A stretch of 64,000 nucleotides of DNA from Chitinophagales bacterium (GTDB lineage: Bacteria > Bacteroidota > Bacteroidia > Chitinophagales > Chitinophagaceae): positions 1 to 64,000 of the forward strand of contig JAIXLB010000096.1 in the NCBI GenBank assembly GCA_026931905.1, read 5' to 3'. The notes under the pieces are model-generated. The model saw nothing but the letters and a program-made list of their open reading frames with translations. It had not been told where the DNA came from and did no database searches. Each line of letters starts with the position of its first letter. Within the stretch, counting starts at the first letter, position 1. This document shows positions 36,161 through 45,170 of the stretch, one piece after another. The translations under genes and the position numbers were made by a program.

Positions 36161-37528
36161 ATGGCAACAATAACCAGAGAAAATATTGGTACACTTACCG
36201 ATAAACTTACAGTAAATTTATCTAAAGAAGATTATTACAACAATTTTGAAACGAGCTTAAAAAAATACGCAAAATCTGCCAATATACCTGGATTTAGAAA
36301 AGGTATGACACCAACTGGTGTAGTAAAAAAAATGTATGGGCAGCCTATTTTTCAGGAAGAAGTTTCTAATGCTTTGGATAAACAGTTGAGAGATTATTTA
36401 ATTAACGAAAAAGTTGAAATTTTTGGTCAGCCTTTACCTTTAAACAATCTTAATCATCATTTTGATATGAATAATCCTACTGATTATTCTTTTGATTTTG
36501 AAATTGGTTTGCAACCTTCATTTTCCGTTAATTCCAACATCAATGTTACACGTTATAAAATAAATGTAACCGATGAAATGATTAATAACGAAATTGATCA
36601 ATTACAAAACAGACATGGAAAAATGACTGAACCAGAAACTGCAACTTCTGAAGAAACCATGTTGAATGTAACTTTTACTGAAGTAGATAAGGAAGGTAAT
36701 GTAGTAGAAAATGGTATTAACAAAGCCAATAGCCTTTTAATAAAATATTTTGCTCCTGCATTTCGTAGCAATGTTTTAGGTAAAAAGAAAGATGATATTA
36801 TAGACGTGCATTTGGCTACTGCATTTGAAGATAAAGAATTGGATTTTATTTTAGAAGATTTAGGATTGGATAAAAATGAAGTAGGTGCAGCAGATAAATA
36901 TTTTAAATTAACCATTACCAAAATTGGCTTTGTAGAAAAAGCACCTATAAACGAAGATCTATTTATAGCAGCTTATCCCAACAAAGAAATTAAAACAGAA
37001 GAAGAATTTCGTAATACAGTAAAAGAAGCTATTGTAACTTACTTTGATGCACAAAGCAACAATCAAATACACGACCAAATTTATCATCATTTATTAGACC
37101 ATACAACTATTGATTTTCCTGAAGATTTTTTAAAACGCTTAATACAAGTTACAAACGAAAAACCTAAAACAACTGAAGAAGTTGAGGCAGAATTTCCATC
37201 ATTTAAAAGTAGTTTAAAATGGAGTTTAATAACTTCTAAACTTGCAGAAGAAAATAAAATTGAAGTTTTACCTGATGACATCAAAAATTTTGCTAAACAA
37301 CAGTTGTTTCAATACATGGGCAATCAATTAGGCATTGCAGATGAGCAACAACAATGGCTCGATGATTACGCCAACAAAATGATGGCAGATAAAAAATTTG
37401 TAGAAGAAAGTTATCATAGAATTAGTACTGAAAAACTCTTTAATGTTTTAGCTGAAAAAGCTATAGTAAAAGAAGAAGGTATAAGTGCAGAAGATTTTGC
37501 AAGCAAAGTACATCACCATCATCATTAA
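36161..37528 (+). CDS. tig: Trigger factor with penta-His C-terminus
   Basis: Ribosome-associated folding chaperone and peptidyl-prolyl isomerase. The N-terminal ribosome-binding domain has the signature GFRKGMTP (family GFRxGxxP) near residues 44-51. A divergent FKBP-like middle (about 150-250) and helical C-terminal arms follow. The start is the ATG at 36161 (MATITRENIG); a longer frame from 36098 has 21 residues that do not belong. The 455-residue length is normal. The last residues are Val-His-His-His-His-His, encoded by CAT and CAC codons, a natural histidine tail. In many bacteria tig adjoins clpP-clpX; here those genes are 17 kb away. A terminator follows the stop. Confidence 0.95.
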   Translation: MATITRENIGTLTDKLTVNLSKEDYYNNFETSLKKYAKSANIPGFRKGMTPTGVVKKMYGQPIFQEEVSNALDKQLRDYLINEKVEIFGQPLPLNNLNHHFDMNNPTDYSFDFEIGLQPSFSVNSNINVTRYKINVTDEMINNEIDQLQNRHGKMTEPETATSEETMLNVTFTEVDKEGNVVENGINKANSLLIKYFAPAFRSNVLGKKKDDIIDVHLATAFEDKELDFILEDLGLDKNEVGAADKYFKLTITKIGFVEKAPINEDLFIAAYPNKEIKTEEEFRNTVKEAIVTYFDAQSNNQIHDQIYHHLLDHTTIDFPEDFLKRLIQVTNEKPKTTEEVEAEFPSFKSSLKWSLITSKLAEENKIEVLPDDIKNFAKQQLFQYMGNQLGIADEQQQWLDDYANKMMADKKFVEESYHRISTEKLFNVLAEKAIVKEEGISAEDFASKVHHHHH

Positions 37529-37547
37529 TTAAATTTTTATAAAAAGT

Positions 37548-37584
37548 AAAAAATCCTTGCTTCCAAAAAAGTAGGGATTTTTTT
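37548..37584 (+). terminator. Intrinsic terminator after tig
   Basis: An 11-bp stem, AAAAAATCCTT (37548-37558) against AGGGATTTTTT (37573-37583), one G-T pair, with a 14-base loop and a run of Ts, lies 20 bases after the tig stop. Confidence 0.8.
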
Positions 37585-37688
37585 ATGTTTTTATTACCAT
37601 TATTAGCAATTACTTTTAAGCAATAAATCAATTAAACCAACCATACAATTTATATTTACTTTTTTCACTCAGTTTAAAATAAAAAAAT

Positions 37689-39245
37689 ATGTCGTTAGCA
37701 AAAATTATTTGGGTTGATGATGAGATGGAAAGCCTGCAAAGCCAAAAGCTTTTTTTAGAAAATAAAGGCTACGAAGTAACTACGTTTAGCAATGGTTTTG
37801 ATGCTATTGAATATGTAAAAGATAATATTACAGATGTAGTATTGCTTGACGAAAGTATGCCTGGCATTTCTGGCTTAGAAACACTTGCCAAAATAAAAGA
37901 AATTAACCAGCAATTGCCAATAGTAATGATAACCAAAAATGAAACTGAAACATTGATGGATGAAGCAATAGGAAGCCAAATAGCAGATTATTTATTAAAG
38001 CCTGTAAACCCTAATCAGGTGTTATTGAGTCTTAAAAAAATTATTGATAATAAAAGATTAGTTGCAGAAAAAACAACATCCAGTTACCAACAACAGTTTA
38101 GCGAATTATTTATGGCTTTAAACGACAATCCTGATTATAATAAATGGATGGAAATTTATAAAAAATTAGTGTATTGGGAACTTGAAATGGAAAAAAGCGA
38201 TAGTCCCGAAATGCAAGAAGTTTTTGCTACACAAAAGCAAGAAGCCAACAAAGAGTTTTTTAAATACGTTAGTAAAAATTATACAAAATGGGTAAGCCCA
38301 AAAGCATCTGATGCACCTATAATGAGTCATAAATTATTTCAGTTTAAAGTGTTGCCACATGTAGAAAAGGATATACCTACTTTTTTTATTTTAATAGATA
38401 ACCTTCGTTACGATCAATGGAAAGCAATACAGCCCATATTTGCAGAAAGTTTTAGAATTTTAGAAGAAGATACTTTTTATTCCATTTTGCCAACTGCTAC
38501 ACAATACAGTCGTAACGCTATTTTCAGCGGATTATTGCCAATTGATATTGAAAAAAAATTTCCTATTGAATGGAAAAACGATGATGAAGAAGGAGGCAAA
38601 AATTTATATGAAGAAGTGTTCTTTAAACAACAACTAAAACAATTAAAAAAAGATGATTTAAAAACATCTTACACCAAAGTTTTGCATTACCACGATGGGC
38701 AGCAATTAGTAAATAATATTCATAATTTATTGAACAACGACTTAAATATTATTGTGTACAATTTTGTAGATATGCTAAGCCATGCACGTACAGAAATGGA
38801 AGTTTTAAAAGAATTAGCTGGCGATGAAAAAAGTTACAGAAGCGTTACAAAAAGTTGGTTTGAGCATAGTGCATTAAATCAAGCATTAAAAAAAATAGCT
38901 GATAAAAAGATAAACCTTATTCTTGCAACTGACCATGGTACTGTAAGGGTAAAAACGCCTTCCAAAGTTTTGGGAGATAAACAAACATCTACCAACTTGC
39001 GTTACAAGCTTGGAAGAAGTTTACAATACGAAGCTAAAGATGTACTTGCTTTTAGAGATCCCAGAGATGCAGGGCTTCCTGCACCTAATGTAAATTCGTC
39101 TTTTATTTTTGCCAAAGAAGATGGTTATTTATGCTATCCCAACAACTACAATCATTTTGTAAATTATTATAAAAACACCTTTCAACATGGAGGGGTAAGT
39201 TTAGAAGAAATGATAATACCTGTTGTAAAAATGACAAGCAAGTAA
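37689..39245 (+). CDS. porX: PorX: type IX secretion two-component response regulator (receiver-PglZ)
   Basis: A 518-residue protein with a CheY receiver at the N-terminus (residues 1-120; Asp10, Asp11, phospho-acceptor Asp54 and Lys in LLKPVNP) joined to a PglZ-type alkaline-phosphatase-like domain. The latter has DNLRYDQWKAI, the nucleophile region LPTATQYSRNAIFSG, YNFVDMLSHART and the metal-site ATDHGTVRV. This build is that of PorX, which with the kinase PorY activates type IX secretion genes in Porphyromonas and Flavobacterium, with phosphodiesterase activity in its PglZ domain. No porY or sigma factor is nearby. The next gene, 60 bases downstream, encodes a secreted nuclease with a type IX sorting domain. 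Confidence 0.94.
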   Translation: MSLAKIIWVDDEMESLQSQKLFLENKGYEVTTFSNGFDAIEYVKDNITDVVLLDESMPGISGLETLAKIKEINQQLPIVMITKNETETLMDEAIGSQIADYLLKPVNPNQVLLSLKKIIDNKRLVAEKTTSSYQQQFSELFMALNDNPDYNKWMEIYKKLVYWELEMEKSDSPEMQEVFATQKQEANKEFFKYVSKNYTKWVSPKASDAPIMSHKLFQFKVLPHVEKDIPTFFILIDNLRYDQWKAIQPIFAESFRILEEDTFYSILPTATQYSRNAIFSGLLPIDIEKKFPIEWKNDDEEGGKNLYEEVFFKQQLKQLKKDDLKTSYTKVLHYHDGQQLVNNIHNLLNNDLNIIVYNFVDMLSHARTEMEVLKELAGDEKSYRSVTKSWFEHSALNQALKKIADKKINLILATDHGTVRVKTPSKVLGDKQTSTNLRYKLGRSLQYEAKDVLAFRDPRDAGLPAPNVNSSFIFAKEDGYLCYPNNYNHFVNYYKNTFQHGGVSLEEMIIPVVKMTSK

Positions 39246-39305
39246 GAAAAATAATACACTATATTTCTTTTTGCTTTTTTATCTTTACTAACTTAATTTT
39301 TTAAA

Positions 39306-40697
39306 ATGAAGAGAGTTTTATTTTTTGTCTTAATTTTTCTTTTTGCAAAATATTCTTATGCTCAACCCCCTTCAGGATATTACAATGCAGCAGTAGGAAA
39401 AGAATGTAGTGCTTTAAAAACAGCTTTGTTTAATATTATTTCTAATAACTATAATGCACAAAGTTATAATGCACTGTGGAGTCAATATTTATTAACCGAT
39501 ACCGTAAAAAGGCAAGGCGTAAATAGTTATGTAATTTGGGATATTTATTCTTTTAAAGCCAATGGAACGGCTAACTATTATTTTACGCCAAGCACCAACC
39601 AGTGTGGCTCTTATAGTGCAGAAGGTGATTGTTATAATAGAGAACATAGTTTTCCTCAAAGTTGGTTTAATAGCGAAACTACACCAAGCTCTGATTATAT
39701 TCATATTTTTCCTACAGATGGCTGGGTAAATAATAAAAGAAGCAACTATCGTTATGGCGAAGTAGCTTCTCCAACTTATACCAGTAGCAATGGAAGTAAA
39801 TTAGGAAGCTCAGCTACAGCAGGCATTTCTGGTACTGTGTTTGAACCTATTGATGAATACAAAGGCGATGTTGCAAGAGCTTATTTATACATGGTTACAA
39901 GGTATCAAGATAGAGTTTCTACATGGAGTGGTTACTCTACAGATGGTGCATTAACTTTAAGCAATAATACTTTTCCAAGTGTAAATATTAATTATTTAAA
40001 ACTAATGCTTAAATGGCACAATCAAGATCCTGTAAGTGAAAAAGAAAAAAGAAGAAACAATGGAGCATATAGTTTTCAAAACAATAGAAACCCTTTTGTA
40101 GATAGCCCTCAATATGTAAATAAAGTTTGGAATAGCAACTGCCCAGGTTTAGCTGCATTGCCTGTGCATATTGTTTTATTTTCTGGCAAATTAAAAGAAG
40201 GAAAAATATTTTTAACATGGGAGGCTGATAACGAAATTAACTTCAACAGATTTGAAATTGAAAGAAGTTTTAATGGAAAAGATTTTGAGCAAATAGGAAT
40301 AGTTCAAGCATCAAACAGTAAAAATTATAGCTTTACAGATGTGGCAGAAAATAATAGAGGAAGAAGAGTTTATTACAGATTAAAACAAATAGATAATGAT
40401 GGAAGTTTTGAGTATAGCGAAATATTTTCTGTGCATATTCCTTTGAATATTAAGTATAGCATTTATCCTAATCCAGTAACTAATTTTATTGTTATAAATA
40501 AAGTTGGCAATAACAATAATTTGCCACATCAAATTCAGCTTACAGATATGGCTGGTAGAGTTTTAATAAATACAAAATTAGAAACTATAAATAGTCAAAT
40601 TATTTTGCCTATACAACAAATTCCTGCAGGTACTTATGTTGTAAGAATTACAGTAGCTAATGAAACTTTTATTCAAAAAATTGTGAAAAATAATTAG
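39306..40697 (+). CDS. Type IX-secreted endonuclease I family protein
   Basis: A 463-residue secreted protein. Residues 1-19 are a signal peptide (MKRVLFFVLIFLFAKYSYA). The body (about 20-285) is of the endonuclease I/NucM type: DCYNREHSFPQSWF contains the beta-beta-alpha metal His motif, and IFPTDGWVNNKRSNYRYGEV follows. A beta-sandwich (about 290-375) links to a type A C-terminal sorting domain beginning YSIYPNPVTNFIVIN and ending in PAGTYVVRITVANETFIQKIVK, used for export by the type IX system and surface anchoring. Likely roles are extracellular DNA degradation for nutrients. PorX is directly upstream. Confidence 0.93.
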   Translation: MKRVLFFVLIFLFAKYSYAQPPSGYYNAAVGKECSALKTALFNIISNNYNAQSYNALWSQYLLTDTVKRQGVNSYVIWDIYSFKANGTANYYFTPSTNQCGSYSAEGDCYNREHSFPQSWFNSETTPSSDYIHIFPTDGWVNNKRSNYRYGEVASPTYTSSNGSKLGSSATAGISGTVFEPIDEYKGDVARAYLYMVTRYQDRVSTWSGYSTDGALTLSNNTFPSVNINYLKLMLKWHNQDPVSEKEKRRNNGAYSFQNNRNPFVDSPQYVNKVWNSNCPGLAALPVHIVLFSGKLKEGKIFLTWEADNEINFNRFEIERSFNGKDFEQIGIVQASNSKNYSFTDVAENNRGRRVYYRLKQIDNDGSFEYSEIFSVHIPLNIKYSIYPNPVTNFIVINKVGNNNNLPHQIQLTDMAGRVLINTKLETINSQIILPIQQIPAGTYVVRITVANETFIQKIVKNN

Positions 40698-40712
40698 TTC
40701 TAACTGCTACAT

Positions 40713-41753
40713 TTATACTGAGCATTTTTCGTGGTAATTGATAAGCTCAATGGGTGCTTGAGCAAACTCAAATCCTTTGTAATAGTTGTACAACTCATCT
40801 AACGTTGCAATAATTTCAGCTACTTCAATTAGGGTAACTAATTTGCTTCTAAATTCTTTTATGTTGGGTAAACCACGTAAATAATTGGTGTAATGCCTTC
40901 TCATTTCAAAAACACCTACTTTATTACCTTTCCATTCTACTGATTTTAGCAAATGCTTTTTACACACATCCACCCTTTCTAATAGTGTTGGAGGAGGCAA
41001 TTCTTTTCCAGTTGTTAAATAATGTTTTATTTCTCTAAAAATCCAAGGGTAACCAATAGCTGCTCTACCAATCATTATTCCATCTACTCCATATTTTTCC
41101 TTATACAACTTTGCTTTTGCAGGACTTTCTATATCACCATTACCAAATATTGGAATTGTAATTTTTGGATTGTTTTTTACTTTTCCTATCAGTTCCCAAC
41201 TGGCTTCACCTTTATACATTTGGCATCTTGTTCTACCATGAATGGCTAAAGCTTTTATGCCAACATCTTGTAAACGTTCTGCAACTTCTTCTATGTTTTT
41301 TGAATTATCATCCCACCCCAATCTTGTTTTTACAGTTACAGGAAGTTTGGTGCTTTTTACTACTGCTTCAGTTAAGCGAATCATTAAATCTATATCTTTC
41401 AACACGCCAGCACCAGCACCTTTTGTTACTACTTTTTTTACAGGGCAACCAAAATTTATATCAACCAAATCGGGATTTACAGTATCTACAATTTTGGCAC
41501 TTAAAGACATAGCATCTTCATCGCCACCAAAAATTTGAATGCCAATAGGGCGTTCGTAATCAAAAATGTCTAATTTTTTTCTGCTTTTAATAGCATCTCT
41601 TATTAAGCCTTCACTACTTATAAACTCAGTGTACATAAGGTCTGCACCATTGTCTTTACATAATGCACGAAAGGGAGGATCACTTACATCTTCCATAGGA
41701 GCAAGCAATAAAGGAAAGCCTTGCAGTACAATATTTTCGCCAATCTTCACCAT
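40713..41753 (-). CDS. dusB: tRNA-dihydrouridine synthase (DusB type)
   Basis: FMN enzyme that reduces uridines in the tRNA D-loop. The 346-residue barrel has LLAPMEDVSDPPFR near the start, the catalytic Cys in INFGCPVKKV, VKTRLGW, the AIHGRTRCQMYKG region and FGNGDIESPAKA, IGRAAIGYPWIF near the end of the barrel; the C-terminal helical domain follows. The pattern fits the DusB subgroup. Start ATG at 41753, with a TAnnTTTG element 36 bases upstream. It converges with the porX-nuclease pair. Confidence 0.95.
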   Translation of the reverse strand: MVKIGENIVLQGFPLLLAPMEDVSDPPFRALCKDNGADLMYTEFISSEGLIRDAIKSRKKLDIFDYERPIGIQIFGGDEDAMSLSAKIVDTVNPDLVDINFGCPVKKVVTKGAGAGVLKDIDLMIRLTEAVVKSTKLPVTVKTRLGWDDNSKNIEEVAERLQDVGIKALAIHGRTRCQMYKGEASWELIGKVKNNPKITIPIFGNGDIESPAKAKLYKEKYGVDGIMIGRAAIGYPWIFREIKHYLTTGKELPPPTLLERVDVCKKHLLKSVEWKGNKVGVFEMRRHYTNYLRGLPNIKEFRSKLVTLIEVAEIIATLDELYNYYKGFEFAQAPIELINYHEKCSV

Positions 41754-41788
41754 TGCATCAAATATTTTCTTTAAATAAAAAGAGTTGG

Positions 41789-41796
41789 CAAAGTTA
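41789..41796 (-). promoter_or_regulatory. -7 promoter element for dusB
   Basis: The minus strand reads TAACTTTG (TAnnTTTG), 36 bases before the dusB ATG. Confidence 0.45.
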
Positions 41797-41989
41797 ATGG
41801 CAAATTTTTTGAAGTGAAGTTTAAATAAATCATGTTATTGTAGAGAAGAAAAACCAATAGCATCCAAAACGTTTATAAAAAGAGAAAGTGTTTTGTAACC
41901 CAAATTTATTTTTGGGGTTGCACAACAAACTAAATTACTTAAGATGTTAAAATTAACATTGTTTATCCTTAATTTAGATACATATAATT

Positions 41990-42014
41990 TGTTAACCTAT
42001 TTTAGGGCAAGACA
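41990..42014 (-). repeat. IS3/IS150-type terminal repeat (solo end, copy B)
   Basis: On the minus strand this segment begins TGTCTTGCCCTAAAATAG and ends in CA, identical at 24 of 25 positions to the segment at 23805-23829 but reading the other way. Likeness continues inward for about 20 bases (TTAT, GTA, CTAAATT blocks). There is no transposase gene beside it and no obvious matching target duplication with copy A. Confidence 0.6.
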
Positions 42015-42043
42015 CAAATGAAAGAGAAAAAATCATTAACCCT

Positions 42044-43084
42044 TTATGCTCTTTCTTTTTTACTCAAAGAAAAAAGGGTAATAAACAAACTAATCAATAA
42101 TAACATACCAACAAATTGATGAGTAATGCTTAAAATTAATTTGTATGTTGATGTGTATTTTAAAATGGTAAAAATGCCTAAAACAACTTGTACAATAACC
42201 AAATACAAGGACCAGTAACGTGTTGTATGGAAAAATTTATTCCCTTTTATTTTCTTTAATTGAAAAGTAAATACAATAATTAATATCAATAAAATATAAG
42301 CCAATCCTCTATGAATAAATTGTATGGCTAATAAATTATTAATAATATCCGACCAAAAGTTTTCTTTAGTAATCATTAATGGTGGAGCAAAATATCCATT
42401 AATAGAGGGCCATGTTACAGCAGCATAAGCAGCTCTTGAGCCTGCCATAAATGCTCCATAAATTAATTGAAATGTTAGCACAACAATAATAATAATGTTC
42501 ATGCTTTTTGCAGTAGGTGCATATACTAATTCATTAACAGGAATAATTAATTTTAATACAAACCAAATAACATAAATTAATAAAATTAAAGCTGCAATAA
42601 AGTGTATAGCTAATCTAGTATGATCTACAAAAATTAAATCTGTACCTACGCCACTTTTTACCATAAACCAACCTACAAAACCTTGTAATCCTCCCAATAA
42701 AAAAAGAATAATCATAGGTGTAAGCATTGTTTTATTAATCCATTTTTTATATATAAAATATACAAAAGGAATAACAAATACAACGCCCATAAGCCTTGCC
42801 CAAATTCTATGAAACCACTCCCATAAATAAATAAATTTAAAATCGCTTAGGGTAAAATAACTGTGAATAGATTTAAACTGAGCAAGCTCTTTATACTTAT
42901 CAAATGCTTCTTGCCATTGAGTATTATTTAATGGTGGTATAGAACCTAATAAAGGTTGCCATTCAGTAATAGATAAGCCGGAGTCTGTTAATCTTGTTAA
43001 GCCTCCTAATAAAACTTGAATAACAATCATTACAGCACCAACCAACAACCATGTTGCTACTGCTTTATTATTTTGCTGTTGCAT
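42044..43084 (-). CDS. ctaA: Heme A synthase (COX15/CtaA family)
   Basis: Inner-membrane enzyme that oxidises heme O to heme A for cytochrome oxidase. The 346-residue protein has about eight helices and the family features GGLTRLTDSGLSITEWQP near the start, WEWFHRIWAR (first heme His), VDHTRLAIHFIAALI, AGSRAAYAAVTWPSINGYF, FIHRGLAYI and SITHQFVGMLLLI, giving the paired histidines. The COX15-like (long) form is usual in Bacteroidota. No ctaB or oxidase gene is adjacent. The stop lies only ~30 bases from an insertion-like end. Confidence 0.95.
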   Translation of the reverse strand: MQQQNNKAVATWLLVGAVMIVIQVLLGGLTRLTDSGLSITEWQPLLGSIPPLNNTQWQEAFDKYKELAQFKSIHSYFTLSDFKFIYLWEWFHRIWARLMGVVFVIPFVYFIYKKWINKTMLTPMIILFLLGGLQGFVGWFMVKSGVGTDLIFVDHTRLAIHFIAALILLIYVIWFVLKLIIPVNELVYAPTAKSMNIIIIVVLTFQLIYGAFMAGSRAAYAAVTWPSINGYFAPPLMITKENFWSDIINNLLAIQFIHRGLAYILLILIIVFTFQLKKIKGNKFFHTTRYWSLYLVIVQVVLGIFTILKYTSTYKLILSITHQFVGMLLLISLFITLFSLSKKERA

Positions 43085-43103
43085 AAAAAATTTATAAGGA
43101 AGG

Positions 43104-43111
43104 CAAAAGTA
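43104..43111 (-). promoter_or_regulatory. -7 promoter element for ctaA
   Basis: The minus strand reads TACTTTTG, 19 bases before the ctaA ATG. A TTTG lies 15 bases upstream (43127-43130). Confidence 0.5.
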
Positions 43112-43178
43112 TCATTAACGCTTAAACAAAGAAGTGTTTATTGTTTTAATTTTTTAATCCAATTTATTCAAAACACAA

Positions 43179-44810
43179 CTACCTATTCATACTTGCTAAA
43201 AATTCTTCATTATCTTTCGTTCCTCTCATTCTTTTCAATAATTCACTCATAGCCTCTTCAGTATTCATATCATTAATGTATAAACGTAAAATATTCATAC
43301 GTTGCAATACATCTGGTTGAAGCAATAAGTCATCTCTACGAGTAGATGATGAAACCAAGTCTATTGCAGGGTAAATGCGTTTATTGGCAAGTCTTCTATC
43401 TAATTGCAATTCCATATTACCAGTGCCTTTAAATTCTTCAAAAATTACTTCATCCATTTTACTTCCTGTTTCAATTAAGGCAGTTGCTAAAATGGTTAAA
43501 GAGCCACCGTTTTCAATTTTTCTTGCAGCACCAAAAAACTGTTTTGGTTTTTGCATTGCATTGGCTTCTACACCACCACTTAAAACTTTACCACTACTTG
43601 GTGCAACTGTGTTGTGAGCTCTTGCTAAACGAGTAATACTATCCAACAAAATCACAACATCATGCCCACACTCTACCAAACGTTTTGCTTTTTGTAAAGC
43701 TATTGTAGAAACTTTTACATGCTTTTCTGCTGGCTCATCAAAAGTAGAAGCAATTACTTCTGCTTTTACGCTACGCTCCATATCTGTTACCTCTTCTGGT
43801 CTTTCATCAATTAACACAACCATTAAATAACACTCAGGATGATTGGCTGCAATAGCATTAGCTACTTCTTTCAATAATACAGTTTTACCCACTTTGGGTT
43901 GAGCAACAATTAAACCACGTTGCCCTTTACCAATAGGTGTAAACAAATCCATTATTCTTGTGCTGTAGCTGGTTGGATTAATAAATAAATTTAATTTCTC
44001 GTAAGGAAATAAAGGAGTTAAATAATCAAAAGGTATTCTATCTCTTACTTCATCGGGTTTTTTATTATTAATTGTATCAACCTTTAATAATGCAAAATAT
44101 TTTTCACCTTCTTTAGGAGGGCGTATAAAGCCAAAAACGGTATCGCCTGTTTTTAAACCAAATAATTTTATTTGAGATGGAGAAACATAAACATCGTCTG
44201 GCGATGATAAATAATTATAATCGCTGCTACGCAAAAAACCATAACCATCAGGCATCATTTCTAATACTCCTTCGCCAGAAATTACACCATCAAATTCAAC
44301 ATTAAATGCTGGTTCTTTTTTATGTGGCTGATGTTTGTGATGAGGTTTATTTTTTTCTTCTTCTAAGGTATCTATTTCAGACTCATCTTCATTACTTTTT
44401 GTTGAACTTAATATTTGTTCTGCAAGTTTATCAATAGAGGAAGTAGTATCTTTTTTTTCTTCTGCTACTTCAGAAGGTGCATTTTTTTGCATTGTACTAT
44501 GCTCTTCGGGCAAATCAGTTTTTATTTTTTTAGGTTTAATCAACTTTTTTTCTGGAACTTTTGGTGCTTCTTTTACTATTTCTGCCTCTTCTGTAATATT
44601 GGCTGTTGTGGTTGTTTTTACTGCTTTTCTTGCTTTTGGTTTTTTAGAAGCCGCTTCTTTGTTTTCGCTTTCTTTTACAGCTTGGCTGTCCAATATTTTA
44701 TAAATAAGTTCTTGTTTATCTAATTTTTTAGCATTGCTAATTTTTAAATCTTCAGCTATATCTAATAGCTCTGGCAACAGCATGTCGGTTAATTGCAAAA
44801 TGTCGTACAT
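43179..44810 (-). CDS. rho: Transcription termination factor Rho with extended linker
   Basis: Hexameric RNA helicase for factor-dependent termination. The N-terminal helical domain (1-45) is followed by a low-complexity Lys/Glu/Ala/Ser-rich insertion (about 46-170) that ends in HHKHQPHKK, then the cold-shock RNA-binding domain ([15 protein letters not shown], 180-194), the Walker [10 protein letters not shown] (302-310), Walker [14 protein letters not shown], and LSGGVEANA (Q/R loop region). At 543 residues it is about 120 longer than E. coli Rho, all from the insertion. The insertion is probably disordered. Divergent from asnS; the shared gap is unusually long at 360 bases. Confidence 0.97.
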   Translation of the reverse strand: MYDILQLTDMLLPELLDIAEDLKISNAKKLDKQELIYKILDSQAVKESENKEAASKKPKARKAVKTTTTANITEEAEIVKEAPKVPEKKLIKPKKIKTDLPEEHSTMQKNAPSEVAEEKKDTTSSIDKLAEQILSSTKSNEDESEIDTLEEEKNKPHHKHQPHKKEPAFNVEFDGVISGEGVLEMMPDGYGFLRSSDYNYLSSPDDVYVSPSQIKLFGLKTGDTVFGFIRPPKEGEKYFALLKVDTINNKKPDEVRDRIPFDYLTPLFPYEKLNLFINPTSYSTRIMDLFTPIGKGQRGLIVAQPKVGKTVLLKEVANAIAANHPECYLMVVLIDERPEEVTDMERSVKAEVIASTFDEPAEKHVKVSTIALQKAKRLVECGHDVVILLDSITRLARAHNTVAPSSGKVLSGGVEANAMQKPKQFFGAARKIENGGSLTILATALIETGSKMDEVIFEEFKGTGNMELQLDRRLANKRIYPAIDLVSSSTRRDDLLLQPDVLQRMNILRLYINDMNTEEAMSELLKRMRGTKDNEEFLASMNR

Positions 44811-45170
44811 AGATTGACGTTAGAGGGGAATAAATGATTTTTTGAGTACAAAATATTCGTTTAAAAACGAAAAAAAATAATTAATTAAAAAAATGGTTTA
44901 AAACTAATGTGATGATTTTTTTGAAAAGAAATACAACTGATTTGTTTGGAGATTATTTGTCTTAAAAAACCTATCAGCTTTGTTTCTGCTGCAATGTTAG
45001 GAAAGGTTTTTGTAAAAAAAATATTTTTTTTGTGATTTGGATTATTGAGACTGTTTCATTAAACATTACTGGTCTTATATTTGCTTCTTAAAATAGTAAT
45101 AAAATAAGCAATTTTTAAGAAAGAAAATGAGTATTAAATCTTTCTAAATTAACATTTCAATTTTACATTC
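44811..45170. other. Intergenic region between rho and asnS
   Basis: A 360-base divergent gap, very AT-rich. It contains a TTCGTTT/AAACGAA hairpin (44856-44871) in the rho leader and a TAnnTTTG element for asnS (separate entry). No coding frame. Room for a long rho leader, which in other bacteria is used for autoregulation. Confidence 0.5.
45076..45083 (+). promoter_or_regulatory. -7 promoter element for asnS
   Basis: TATATTTG matches TAnnTTTG; it would give an asnS leader of about 80 bases. Confidence 0.4.

Larger units (their letters stand above)
41754..42043. other. Gap between dusB and ctaA with repeat element
   Basis: Besides the dusB promoter-like element it holds a short CCCAAA/TTTGGG hairpin (about 41899-41916), an AT-rich palindrome TGTTAAAATTAACA near 41945-41958 and an insertion-sequence-like end (41990-42014). 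No coding frame is convincing. Confidence 0.5.

Noticed and set aside
37514-37528. Penta-His tail as a cloning artefact
   Set aside because: Flanking sequence is native intergenic DNA with the genome's codon use and terminator; there is no vector sequence.
40009-40218. 69-residue minus-strand frame inside the nuclease gene, and similar antisense frames elsewhere
   Set aside because: They lie wholly inside well-supported genes, have odd composition (many Cys, Phe, Tyr) and no start context.
23805-42014. The 18-kb segment between the two repeats as an active composite transposon
   Set aside because: No transposase, no matching flanking duplication, and its content is core housekeeping; solo remnants are simpler.
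42001-42060. Insertion-like end as damage to ctaA
   Set aside because: The ctaA frame and its final helix are complete; the repeat lies about 30 bases beyond the stop codon.
44856-44871. Hairpin TTCGTTT/AAACGAA as a terminator in the rho-asnS gap
   Set aside because: On the rho strand the T-run precedes rather than follows it, and a 2-base loop is too tight; kept only as a note.
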